Below are positions 1 through 4,902 of a stretch of 7,913 bases of DNA, in pieces. How positions within the stretch are numbered: position 1 is the stretch's first letter; each line of letters opens with the position of its first letter. Below the pieces are notes generated by a model. The model saw only the letters and a program-made list of their open reading frames with translations, was not told the DNA's origin and did no database searches. The position numbers and the translations under genes were made by a program. The DNA comes from Candidatus Atribacteria bacterium 1244-E10-H5-B2 (GTDB lineage Bacteria; Atribacterota; JS1; SB-45; 34-128), in the NCBI GenBank assembly GCA_003575245.1, contig NMQN01000871.1, positions 1-7,913 on the forward strand, in the 5' to 3' direction.

Positions 1-302
1 AAGGTGTGTCAATAAGAAATTATATGATAGATAAGGTAAGAAAAAAGAAGGGATATTACTTAAATTCAATGCCTGGGTCAACTTTAAATATTACAGCCAT
101 GGAAGATTTTATAATCCGCAAATTGGATATAAAAAATATTTTAAACGGAAATGGATCTAAGAATAAGTTTGAAAGTTATAAATACTTTAAGCAAGGCTAC
201 AGTCAAGAAGAAATAGCAGAAAAATTAAAAATTTCCCGGCAAACGGTAAGCAAATACATAAAAGAATCAATAAAAGAAATAAATTTATATGAAGGGATAT
301 AA
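1..302 (+). CDS. Sigma-70-like factor, C-terminal part (5' end cut by window edge)
   Basis: This is the C-terminal part of a small sigma-70-family factor. The frame is open to the left edge, and a GTG at 6 is only an internal valine codon. The near-identical copy at 7493-7913 shows that about 86 more residues belong upstream. Counting from the GTG, residues 1-13 (SIRNYMIDKVRK) match the end of sigma region 2. Residues 63-88 (GYSQEEIAEKLKISRQTVSK) form a clear helix-turn-helix of the region 4 type, which would contact the -35 box. The stop codon is two bases before the ATG of the MerR-like gene, and a GAAGGGA ribosome site sits inside this gene's last codons, so the two are probably cotranscribed and coupled. 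Phages and satellites use such factors to switch on their own late genes. That role is inferred, as is the alternative that it is an atypical regulator and not a true sigma factor. Confidence 0.75.
   Translation, partial: GVSIRNYMIDKVRKKKGYYLNSMPGSTLNITAMEDFIIRKLDIKNILNGNGSKNKFESYKYFKQGYSQEEIAEKLKISRQTVSKYIKESIKEINLYEGI
4..168 (+). repeat. Terminal direct repeat, left copy
   Basis: This stretch aligns without gaps to 7749-7913 at 160 of 165 positions (mismatches at 41, 44, 47, 72 and 75). The last 93 bases are identical. Bases 1-3 do not match the equivalent bases before the right copy. The offset, 7745 bases, is the apparent unit length. Confidence 0.95.
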
Positions 303-303
303 A

Positions 304-975
304 ATGAAGGGCATAACAAAAATACAACTCCTGGAGGACGCTAAAAAGTATTACGGGATTGATATCTCCAATAACATTTTACAAAATTATTTAAAAATTG
401 GACTGATAAGAAGGCTGGATTTTGACCATGTCAAAGGAATTAGAGGATCGGTATCATACTTCCCTTTAAATACCCCAGGGATTTTTTATCTTATAGAAGT
501 ATTGCAAAAACAGGAAATGAAACTTAAGACCATAAAAAAATATGCGGACCTTCTTGAATTTAATAATATTGAGATTATTCAAAATATGATAGAAAAACAA
601 AACAGGGCATTGGCCGAGATAGATCACAGATTAGATATCGGCCAAAATCAAAAACAAATTCTAGACAAGGAATCTTTTGACAGGATCTTAAGTTTTAAAT
701 TACTTCAGAGGTCCCTTTTAAGAAATGAGTTTTTTGAATTTAACAGGTTTATAGAGCTCAGGGCATACGCAGAATTGGATTATAAGGAAGTAACTGAGGC
801 TATTATAAAATATGTAAATAGCACCGCATTTGATATTACAAAATTGAATGACACTTTAGATTTCCCGGATATAAAGATAAACCTAAAAAGTACAGTTATA
901 CCCATAACAGTGAAATATTCAGAACCTATAAATCGCCTGATCTGCTTTTCAAATAAGGGAGTAAAGGTATATTAA
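304..975 (+). CDS. MerR-like DNA-binding regulator
   Basis: This is a protein of about 223 residues. The ATG at 304 is preferred over an ATG at 289 because GAAGGGA (291-297) lies six bases before it and the 289 start would overlap the sigma gene. The first ~75 residues look like a MerR-type winged helix: a helix-turn-helix around DISNNILQNYLKIGLIRR, a wing around GSVSYFPLNTPG, then a long helix (FYLIEVLQKQEMKLKTIKKY). A second helical stretch (IIQNMIEKQNRALAEIDHRL) could be the dimerising coiled coil typical of MerR proteins. The remaining C-terminal ~100 residues are not recognised and hold no cysteine cluster suggesting metal sensing. It follows the sigma gene directly and precedes a 600-base stretch rich in palindromes, which are plausible targets. 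The family call rests on pattern recognition, and an unrelated winged-helix protein remains possible. Confidence 0.6.
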   Translation: MKGITKIQLLEDAKKYYGIDISNNILQNYLKIGLIRRLDFDHVKGIRGSVSYFPLNTPGIFYLIEVLQKQEMKLKTIKKYADLLEFNNIEIIQNMIEKQNRALAEIDHRLDIGQNQKQILDKESFDRILSFKLLQRSLLRNEFFEFNRFIELRAYAELDYKEVTEAIIKYVNSTAFDITKLNDTLDFPDIKINLKSTVIPITVKYSEPINRLICFSNKGVKVY

Positions 976-1062
976 AAATTTTAGATCATAGATAACTTTA
1001 ATTTGCATTTTGAGATTTTGCAGCAGCAGGAAATTGATTTAATAAATCAGCGGTTTTTTGAA

Positions 1063-1088
1063 GTGACCATAACTCTTCAGAATCTGAA
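1063..1088. repeat. 26-base direct repeat, copy 1
   Basis: The stretch begins GTGACCA and ends TCTTCAGAATCTGAA. It matches 1280-1305 at 21 of 26 positions. Its right part is the left portion of the 1074-1090 palindrome, so the repeated unit is a common flank plus a CAGA-N-TCTG site. Confidence 0.6.
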
Positions 1089-1090
1089 GA
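1074..1090. repeat. 17-base perfect palindrome, CAGA-N-TCTG core (site 1)
   Basis: The sequence is TCTTCAGA-A-TCTGAAGA: eight-base arms with one central base. The same core recurs at 1295-1303, 1430-1438, 1953-1961 and 7245-7253. Symmetry of this kind suits an operator bound by a dimeric regulator. The MerR-like protein just upstream or the RHH protein downstream is a candidate, which is inference. Confidence 0.65.
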
Positions 1091-1183
1091 CTTAATTGGT
1101 CTGTGTTTAGGTTTATTTCCATGTTTCAACCTCATTAACTTATAGATACCCTGATATAGTACAGGTTTTTATTTAGAGCGCGA

Positions 1184-1196
1184 AAATCGGCGATTT
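1184..1196. repeat. 13-base palindrome AAATCG-G-CGATTT
   Basis: This is a perfect palindrome with six-base arms and one central base. It has the same geometry as the CAGA-N-TCTG sites but a different sequence. It lies between sites 1 and 2 of that set and may be a second type of binding site. Confidence 0.4.
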
Positions 1197-1279
1197 AAGA
1201 CGTTTAAAGGGTATGGGTTAAGGGATATTATTAAAAAGCCTTAAAAATTGAAATTTGAGGGTATGAAAAGTTTTATTTT

Positions 1280-1305
1280 GTGACCAATGTTCTTCAGATT
1301 CTGAA
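1280..1305. repeat. 26-base direct repeat, copy 2, with CAGA-N-TCTG site 2
   Basis: This is the second copy of the GTGACCA...TTCTTCAGA-T-TCTGAA unit. The palindrome inside it is TTCAGA-T-TCTGAA (1293-1305), with six-base arms. The central base is T here and A in copy 1, which is the same site read on the other strand. Confidence 0.6.
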
Positions 1306-1423
1306 CCACACTGGAAACCCTTTTTACCCTTTTCCAAATAATGGGGTTGATTTAAAAGAAATGGAATATAAAGAAATAATAATTATCATAATTTTTATGA
1401 TCCTGATTATATCGGCAATAAAG

Positions 1424-1444
1424 CGATGTCAGATTCTGACATCG
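1424..1444. repeat. 21-base perfect palindrome, CAGA-N-TCTG site 3
   Basis: Ten-base arms (CGATGTCAGA and its complement TCTGACATCG) surround a single T at 1434. It is the longest perfect palindrome of the set and the best candidate for the strongest site. No run of T follows it, so it does not look like an intrinsic terminator. Confidence 0.65.
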
Positions 1445-1533
1445 AATAGTCTCAAAAATAGGCCATAGCTAACTATTAAAAGAAAATTCTAAGGCCTTAA
1501 AACGCACTGCAGCGCTTCATTTTTTATAAATAC

Positions 1534-1562
1534 TTGATATTATTACATTAATCCTTTATAGT
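1534..1562 (+). promoter_or_regulatory. Promoter for the small-gene operon
   Basis: TTGATA (1534-1539), a 17-base spacer and TATAGT (1557-1562) match the sigma-A consensus at five of six positions in each box. The predicted transcription start, near 1569, is about 26 bases before the RHH gene. Confidence 0.65.
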
Positions 1563-1594
1563 GAGATATTAAATAGAATTTATGAAAGGATAAA

Positions 1595-1768
1595 ATGATA
1601 AAAGAATCAGTAAAATTTACAATTTATCTACCACCGAGCATAAATAAAGCCATAGAGTTTTTAAGATTCAAAGAAAGAATCAGTAAAAATACAATAGTCC
1701 TGGAAGCCTTAAAAGAATATTTACCTAAGCAATTAAAAAAATATCCGGATTGGAAAGAAATTAAATGA
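1595..1768 (+). CDS. Ribbon-helix-helix (CopG/Arc-type) regulator
   Basis: This 57-residue protein starts MIKESVKFTIYLPPSINKAI. It has the usual order of the ribbon-helix-helix fold: an N-terminal beta strand (residues 5-11, ESVKFTI), helix A after the PPS turn (residues 14-27), the turn at KERISKN and helix B (TIVLEALKEYL, residues 33-43). Proteins of this type dimerise and insert the paired strands into the DNA major groove. On plasmids and satellites they often control copy number or repress early genes. AAAGGA ends four bases before the ATG and a good promoter lies just upstream. The stop overlaps the start of the next gene as ATGA (1765-1768), which points to translational coupling. Palindromes at 1424-1444 and 1875-1890 are possible targets. 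The fold call is fairly secure; target and role are inferred. Confidence 0.75.
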   Translation: MIKESVKFTIYLPPSINKAIEFLRFKERISKNTIVLEALKEYLPKQLKKYPDWKEIK

Positions 1769-1962
1769 CAATAAGAATAGCTTATAACCAACTAGAAGGA
1801 TTAATCAAAATGGTAAAAGGCAAATCAGGTAAAAAGTTCAAGAAGGAAAAAAAACAAAAGCAGAAAATTGAATATTCCGCGATCGCGGAAAATCCTAAAA
1901 AGAGTCTATCCGGTAAGGTAAGGATAAGACGCAAGCAGGGATTTTCAAATCGCAGATTCTGA
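1765..1962 (+). CDS. Small highly basic protein, function unknown
   Basis: This 65-residue protein starts at an ATG that overlaps the RHH gene's stop (ATGA), so it is probably translated by coupling, because no separate strong ribosome site is visible. An internal ATG at residue 16 (MVKGKSGKKFKKEKKQKQK) is an alternative start. The middle is dominated by lysine, and the C-terminus (KVRIRRKQGFSNRRF) is arginine-rich, suggesting nucleic-acid binding. I recognise no family. A 16-base GC-rich perfect palindrome lies inside the gene at 1875-1890, and a CAGATTCTG core overlaps its last codons. The reading frame may therefore partly carry DNA sites. Its coupling to the RHH gene is the main argument that it is expressed. 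Confidence 0.5.
   Translation: MTIRIAYNQLEGLIKMVKGKSGKKFKKEKKQKQKIEYSAIAENPKKSLSGKVRIRRKQGFSNRRF
1875..1890. repeat. 16-base perfect GC-rich palindrome
   Basis: The sequence is TTCCGCGATCGCGGAA. It lies in an otherwise A/T-rich gene. The related TTCCGCGGAA at 2170-2179 has the same TTCCGC and GCGGAA half-sites without the central GATC overlap. It could be an operator, or a hairpin in the operon's transcript. Confidence 0.5.
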
Positions 1963-2000
1963 AATTAAGGGGATATAAAAACAGTGGAAAGGAACTTACA

Positions 2001-2129
2001 ATGATAAGCGCCATTGAAGAGATAATTTATTATATTGAAGGAAATATAGTTTCACTATCTGGTGATGAAACAATAAACTTAAAAAATTTCCTTGAAGATA
2101 ATTTTACCATTGCTAAAAAGGAAAAGTAA
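2001..2129 (+). CDS. Small hypothetical protein, 42 aa
   Basis: The reading frame MISAIEEIIYYIEGNIVSLS... runs to a TAA at 2127. It is short, but its context supports it. AAAGGA at 1988-1993 has a seven-base spacer to the ATG. It lies in line with the two preceding small genes, and the next gene begins three bases after its stop. The protein is acidic, with a predicted amphipathic N-terminal helix and a lysine-rich tail (AKKEK). I recognise no family and see no membrane segment or cysteine motif. It probably belongs to the same transcript as the RHH gene. Small acidic proteins in such early operons can be anti-repressors or DNA mimics, but nothing in the sequence shows that here. Confidence 0.5.
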   Translation: MISAIEEIIYYIEGNIVSLSGDETINLKNFLEDNFTIAKKEK

Positions 2130-2131
2130 AA

Positions 2132-2401
2132 GTGCTGCGGATCATCTACGAAAAAGCTAAACGCAATAATTCCGCGGAAGCTATTAAGAAGCGGCTAAGC
2201 CAGGAATTTAGCAGAAATATTAAAGTAATAGAAAAAACCGTTATAATAGCAGCAATAGAACAGCGACACCAATTTTTAGAGTTAATTTCAAATAGTCTGG
2301 TAAATATGGCGGATCAGAAAAAAGAGATTCAGGAACTCCGGGAAGACGTCAACGATCTTAAAAAATATATTGATCATATCTTGATGGCAGCAGTTATTTA
2401 A
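2132..2401 (+). CDS. Small helical protein with C-terminal coiled coil, 89 aa
   Basis: The GTG start at 2132 follows AAGGA (2118-2122) at a nine-base distance, two bases after the preceding gene's stop. The N-terminal part (YEKAKRNNSAEAIKKRLSQEFSRN) looks like a helical, possibly helix-turn-helix-like segment. The central part is an uninterrupted hydrophobic helix region (VIIAAIEQRHQFLELISNSL). Residues ~62-84 (DQKKEIQELREDVNDLKKYI) have heptad spacing suggesting a coiled coil, so it is probably an oligomer. I do not recognise the family. It is the last gene of the run from 1595, and a separate promoter follows for the replication gene. A role as a replication accessory or regulator would fit its place but is only inferred. 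Confidence 0.6.
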   Translation: MLRIIYEKAKRNNSAEAIKKRLSQEFSRNIKVIEKTVIIAAIEQRHQFLELISNSLVNMADQKKEIQELREDVNDLKKYIDHILMAAVI

Positions 2402-2424
2402 AAAATCAAAGACTTAAATAAGAG

Positions 2425-2452
2425 TTTAAAGAATTAAAAAAAGTGTTATAAT
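2425..2452 (+). promoter_or_regulatory. Extended -10 promoter for the primase-helicase gene
   Basis: A perfect TATAAT (2447-2452) is preceded by TG one base upstream (TGTTATAAT), an extended -10 element. The -35 candidate TTTAAA (2425-2430, 16-base spacer) is weak, as is usual with extended -10 promoters. Predicted transcription begins near 2459, leaving a leader of about 150 bases. Confidence 0.65.
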
Positions 2453-2462
2453 GAGGCAAATA

Positions 2463-2491
2463 AAAAAGGCCTTGGATTAGAAGACCTTTTT
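2463..2491 (+). terminator. Terminator-like hairpin at the start of the primase leader (possible attenuator)
   Basis: AAAAAGGCCTT (2463-2473) pairs with AAGACCTTTTT (2481-2491) around a seven-base loop, with one C/A mismatch. The right arm ends in five T residues. It begins only a few bases after the predicted transcription start, so it cannot simply end the previous operon. It could terminate the upstream operon's read-through and also attenuate the new transcript. Confidence 0.5.
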
Positions 2492-2530
2492 AAAAACTAA
2501 ATAATAAATTTTAAAAGTTTCATCGCTTTT

Positions 2531-2564
2531 AAATAGGGAATCCTTTTTGCAAAAATTCCTATTT
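2531..2564 (+). promoter_or_regulatory. Second leader hairpin before the primase gene
   Basis: AAATAGG (2531-2537) pairs with CCTATTT (2558-2564). The stem can extend by AAT/ATT if G2538 bulges. It lies between the terminator-like hairpin and the ribosome site (AAGGGGGA, 2597-2604). Together the two hairpins make a structured leader whose function is unknown. Confidence 0.4.
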
Positions 2565-2609
2565 GCATAAGAGTACCCTAATAAAAATAATATTGCAAGG
2601 GGGATCAGA

Positions 2610-4349
2610 TTGAGAGAATATTTAAAACAAAGAGGCTTTGATGAGGAGATTATAAAAGATTGGAACTTGGTACCCACTACCAATGAAGTATTAATTAATT
2701 ACTTAGATCCTGGGGGTGCTCTTCTATATGCAAGACGCAACAGGCCCGGTAAGAAACCTAAATATATAAGCCCTACAATTAAGAAAATGCCCGGGGAACA
2801 TTCATCTTTATATGGCTTACACATGCTTAAACATGTTACAGATACGCTTCTATTAATTGAAGGAGAATACAATTGCATATCGGCTTGGATCATGGGCTAT
2901 TCTGCCCTGGGAGTACCCGGCCAATCAATTAGATTAAAAGATCGTCATCTTAAATATATACCAGATACAGTTAAGAAAATTGTAATATTATTTGATGAAC
3001 CTAGGCTTGCAGAGATCAGGGCCAAAGAAATTTTAGAATATTTTGATTTTAGAATAAAGGTTTGTATTGCCAAATACCCGGACAATAAAGATGCTAATAA
3101 TTACCTGGTAAATGATTTACATTTAGAATTTAAGGCAATAATTAATATTGCTGATAGGTACTTTTGGGACCGGCTCAGGAGTGCAGATTTTAAAGTAGAA
3201 ATACCTGAGGACGATTTTATAGAATCTTATAAAGAATATGCCGGCCAGATATCAGACGCACCGGCCAAATACCAGGAGCTTATGGCCTTAGCTATTATTT
3301 CAACAATAGTAAATAGAAATGTTTATTTAAAATGGGGCCGGCGTAACTTATACCCTAATCTTTATATAGTATTGATCGGAAAATCTACTGTAATGAGGAA
3401 AACAGAAGCATTGGATGGAGCTCTCCAAACAATATATCATATTAACAAAGACTTAATATTCCCAAGTGAATTTACCCAAGAAGCATTATTTAATCATATA
3501 TCCGATAACCCAGTAGGTATTATATCCTGGACTGAGTTTGGAGGCTTCCTAGCAGGGGCCAGTAAAAGCTATAAATCAGATATTAAGGAATTTTTGACAA
3601 GCGTTTATGATTGCCCTAACTTTTTGAAAAAGAAACTCGTTGATAGGGAATATATAATTGAAAAGCCCTTTATAAATATAATAACAGCAACCACAATTCA
3701 CTGGTTCGTAGATAGGATAACAGAAGCTGATACCCTGGGCGGATTCCTGGGAAGGTTTGTTTATATGCCTTGTACTAAAGATGATAGAAATGATTGGTAT
3801 TGGATGCCACAAATGGAACCAGTAAATACCGGTAATATGTTAATAGCTAATATTAAAAATATTTTAGAAATAAAGGGAGAATTTAAAATATCAGATGAAG
3901 CTAAAACAGTACTTATAAAATATCTTAAAAGGCATGATGATGAGATATGGGAATTAGATGATACTAAGGGATTAATAGGTTTTTATGGAAGGCTTGCTGA
4001 TTATGTTTTTAAGTTTGCCATGTTATATGAAATATCCGGTTATAAATCGCTAGTAATATCAGAAAATTCTGTCATGCGATCTATTAAACTAGTTAACCAA
4101 TTTAAACAATCTTTAAATAAATTACTAGGAGATTATGTAGCATTTACCAAAGAAGCTAAGGATATACAGAGAGTATTAAACTTAATTAAAAATGAGGGAA
4201 CCATAAGAAGAGATAGACTAATGCAAAATAGCCACATGACAGCCAAGCAATTAGATGAGGTTATAAGTACGTTAATACAGAGCAATAGGATAATAGCTAT
4301 TTATTTAGGAGAAGGCCAAAGAAAAGCCCGAGCATATAAAGCTATTTAA
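2610..4349 (+). CDS. TOPRIM primase / DUF3987-type helicase replication protein
   Basis: This 579-residue protein should prime and unwind the element's DNA. It starts at TTG, supported by AAGGGGGA five bases upstream. Residues 1-75 resemble the segment that precedes TOPRIM in phage primases, but no CHC2 zinc finger is present. Residues ~80-166 are TOPRIM: E84 in LLLIEGEYN, D129 in ILFDEP and the KDANNYL motif at 160-166. Residues ~205-470 match the DUF3987 ATPase: an unusual Walker A at 257-265 (GKSTVMRKT), a Walker B-like GIISWTEFG with E309, and GGFLGRF with a likely arginine finger at R382. Residues ~515-579 form a probable winged helix (RRDRLMQNSHMTAKQLDEVI) ending in a basic tail. Related proteins replicate phages, satellites and plasmids. 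Its neighbour at 4358-4607 looks like its origin. Domain calls are firm; activity is inferred because the usual DxD of TOPRIM reads DEP. Confidence 0.85.
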   Translation: MREYLKQRGFDEEIIKDWNLVPTTNEVLINYLDPGGALLYARRNRPGKKPKYISPTIKKMPGEHSSLYGLHMLKHVTDTLLLIEGEYNCISAWIMGYSALGVPGQSIRLKDRHLKYIPDTVKKIVILFDEPRLAEIRAKEILEYFDFRIKVCIAKYPDNKDANNYLVNDLHLEFKAIINIADRYFWDRLRSADFKVEIPEDDFIESYKEYAGQISDAPAKYQELMALAIISTIVNRNVYLKWGRRNLYPNLYIVLIGKSTVMRKTEALDGALQTIYHINKDLIFPSEFTQEALFNHISDNPVGIISWTEFGGFLAGASKSYKSDIKEFLTSVYDCPNFLKKKLVDREYIIEKPFINIITATTIHWFVDRITEADTLGGFLGRFVYMPCTKDDRNDWYWMPQMEPVNTGNMLIANIKNILEIKGEFKISDEAKTVLIKYLKRHDDEIWELDDTKGLIGFYGRLADYVFKFAMLYEISGYKSLVISENSVMRSIKLVNQFKQSLNKLLGDYVAFTKEAKDIQRVLNLIKNEGTIRRDRLMQNSHMTAKQLDEVISTLIQSNRIIAIYLGEGQRKARAYKAI

Positions 4350-4357
4350 CTTCAATA

Positions 4358-4471
4358 ACTCGTTTAGCAACGACTTGCTAAGTGAGTGCTAACTATGCTA
4401 ACTATTAGGTGCTTTTTGATTAACTCGTTTAGCAAACTTAGCAATAATTAGCAACGACTTGCTAAGTGAGT
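4358..4471. repeat. Left iteron cluster with 24-base direct repeat and 30-base inverted repeat
   Basis: Positions 4364-4387 and 4448-4471 are identical over 24 bases, and 4358-4370 recurs exactly at 4423-4435. Each 24-base unit contains TTAGCAA-CGAC-TTGCTAA. In the first copy the flanks extend the symmetry to ACTCGTTTAGCAA against TTGCTAAGTGAGT, with two mismatches. These are probable binding sites for the replication initiator. Confidence 0.8.
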
Positions 4472-4496
4472 TTTTAGGCTATTTTGGCTTATTTAC

Positions 4497-4525
4497 TATA
4501 TATAATATATATATATATATAATTA
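4497..4525. other. A+T-only tract, candidate DNA-unwinding element
   Basis: Twenty-nine consecutive A/T bases, mostly TA dinucleotides, lie between the two iteron clusters. Its easy melting and its central position suggest the site of first strand opening. Confidence 0.6.
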
Positions 4526-4630
4526 GCAGATTAGCAGGGTATTAGCAGATACCTTATATTAGAGAGAAAAAGAGAGAGAGAGAGAGATATTGCTAAGTTG
4601 CTAAGTGAACATTAAATAGGAGGAAATCCA

Positions 4631-4738
4631 ACGTTACATGATGTTACATTGAAAGATTTAAAACCAGGGAATCCTCAACGATTACACGATATTATAAACC
4701 TTTTAATCACTTCACAAACATATGTGAATCAATTGTGA
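4631..4738 (+). pseudogene. Small ORF with ideal Shine-Dalgarno site but ACG in place of ATG
   Basis: The frame reads (ACG)LHDVTLKDLKPGNPQRLHDI... for 35 codons to a TGA at 4736. It looks protein-coding: an amphipathic pattern ending IINLLITSQTYVNQL. A perfect AGGAGG (4618-4623) lies exactly seven bases before the ACG, but no ATG, GTG or CTG occurs in frame there. The next usual start, TTG at 4649, is 25 bases from the ribosome site. Possible explanations are a mutated start codon, a genuine rare ACG start giving low expression, or a sequencing variant. I do not recognise the family. It sits between the origin and the small terminase gene. I mark it as possibly broken; an intact but poorly expressed gene is the main alternative. 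Confidence 0.4.
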
Positions 4739-4754
4739 ATTTGGTGAAGTTGTG

Positions 4755-4785
4755 GATTTAATTATCTTATTAAATCAAATATAAT
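4755..4785 (+). promoter_or_regulatory. Candidate packaging-gene promoter with inverted repeat at -35
   Basis: A perfect -10 TATAAT (4780-4785) has no recognisable -35 box. Instead, a perfect inverted repeat GATTTAAT-N6-ATTAAATC (4755-4776) ends three bases before it. This arrangement suits an activator-dependent promoter or a repressor site. The element's own sigma factor could also recognise it. Confidence 0.45.
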
Positions 4786-4795
4786 TTTAAATCAA

Positions 4796-4858
4796 GGGGG
4801 TATAGGGGTTCACATCGCTAGGGTCGCTAGCCAGTAGGTCGGAGAGCAGGAAAACGCG
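4796..4858. other. GC-rich non-coding patch before the small terminase gene; candidate packaging (cos/pac) site
   Basis: This stretch is clearly richer in G and C than its surroundings. It contains G runs (AAGGGGG, TAGGGG), a direct repeat TCGCTAG at 4815-4821 and 4824-4830 that can also fold through GCTAG/CTAGC, and AGTAGGTCGGAGAGCAGG. It lacks a reading frame. In many phages using P27-type small terminases the cohesive-end site lies just upstream of that gene, and satellites carry a copy recognised during packaging. Location and base composition fit; the assignment is inference. A structured leader RNA is the alternative. Confidence 0.4.
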
Positions 4859-4902
4859 AATTTAATTGTACTTTTATGAATTTATTTTTTGAGGTGAAAA
4901 CA

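Larger units (their letters stand above)
976..1594. other. Intergenic regulatory region without a convincing gene
   Basis: I see no reading frame here with both a ribosome site and protein-like composition. The stretch holds at least four palindromes with a single central base: 1074-1090, 1184-1196, 1293-1305 and 1424-1444. Three of them share the core CAGA-N-TCTG. It also holds an imperfect 26-base direct repeat (1063-1088 and 1280-1305), a TAAGGCCTTA palindrome near 1490-1499, and at its right end a promoter for the small-gene operon. It looks like a control region, or possibly a partitioning or transfer site. Confidence 0.6.
4358..4607. other. Probable replication origin (iterons flanking an A+T-only tract)
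   Basis: Thirteen copies of TTAGCA or its complement TGCTAA occur in 250 bases. The left cluster is at 4364, 4376, 4387, 4396, 4429, 4438, 4448 and 4460. The right cluster is at 4523, 4531, 4542, 4591 and 4599. Between them lies a 29-base A/T-only run (4497-4525), a natural unwinding element. A 27-base purine-only GA tract (4561-4587) splits the right cluster. The block starts eight bases after the primase-helicase gene. In staphylococcal pathogenicity islands the origin is likewise made of short iterons on either side of an AT-rich region next to the replication gene. Function is inferred from this match; the repeats are directly visible. Confidence 0.8.

Noticed and set aside
1280..1468. 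62-aa frame with an isoleucine-rich, membrane-like stretch
   Set aside because: There is no ribosome site before the GTG at 1280, and the inner ATG at 1361 has only a poor one. The frame runs through two of the CAGA-N-TCTG palindromes and the Ile run comes from simple ATA/ATT sequence. More likely a chance frame in a control region.
1875..1890. Cyanobacterial HIP1 (GCGATCGC) signature
   Set aside because: The octamer occurs only once in the window and is better explained as the centre of a longer palindrome. It is no evidence for a cyanobacterial host.
2477..2683. Minus-strand frame opposite the start of the primase gene
   Set aside because: It overlaps the leader and the well-supported primase gene, and has no ribosome site or recognisable protein. 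The same holds for minus-strand frames at 2699-2893, 3576-3812, 6070-6396 and 6604-6918, which mirror real genes.
4561..4587. GA microsatellite as an assembly artefact
   Set aside because: It lies inside the iteron region and is followed by further iterons, so it more likely belongs to the origin, although its exact length should be treated with care.
4364..4607. CRISPR array
   Set aside because: The repeats are six-base iterons in both orientations at irregular spacing plus one 24-base duplicate. There are no regular repeat-spacer units and no cas gene.
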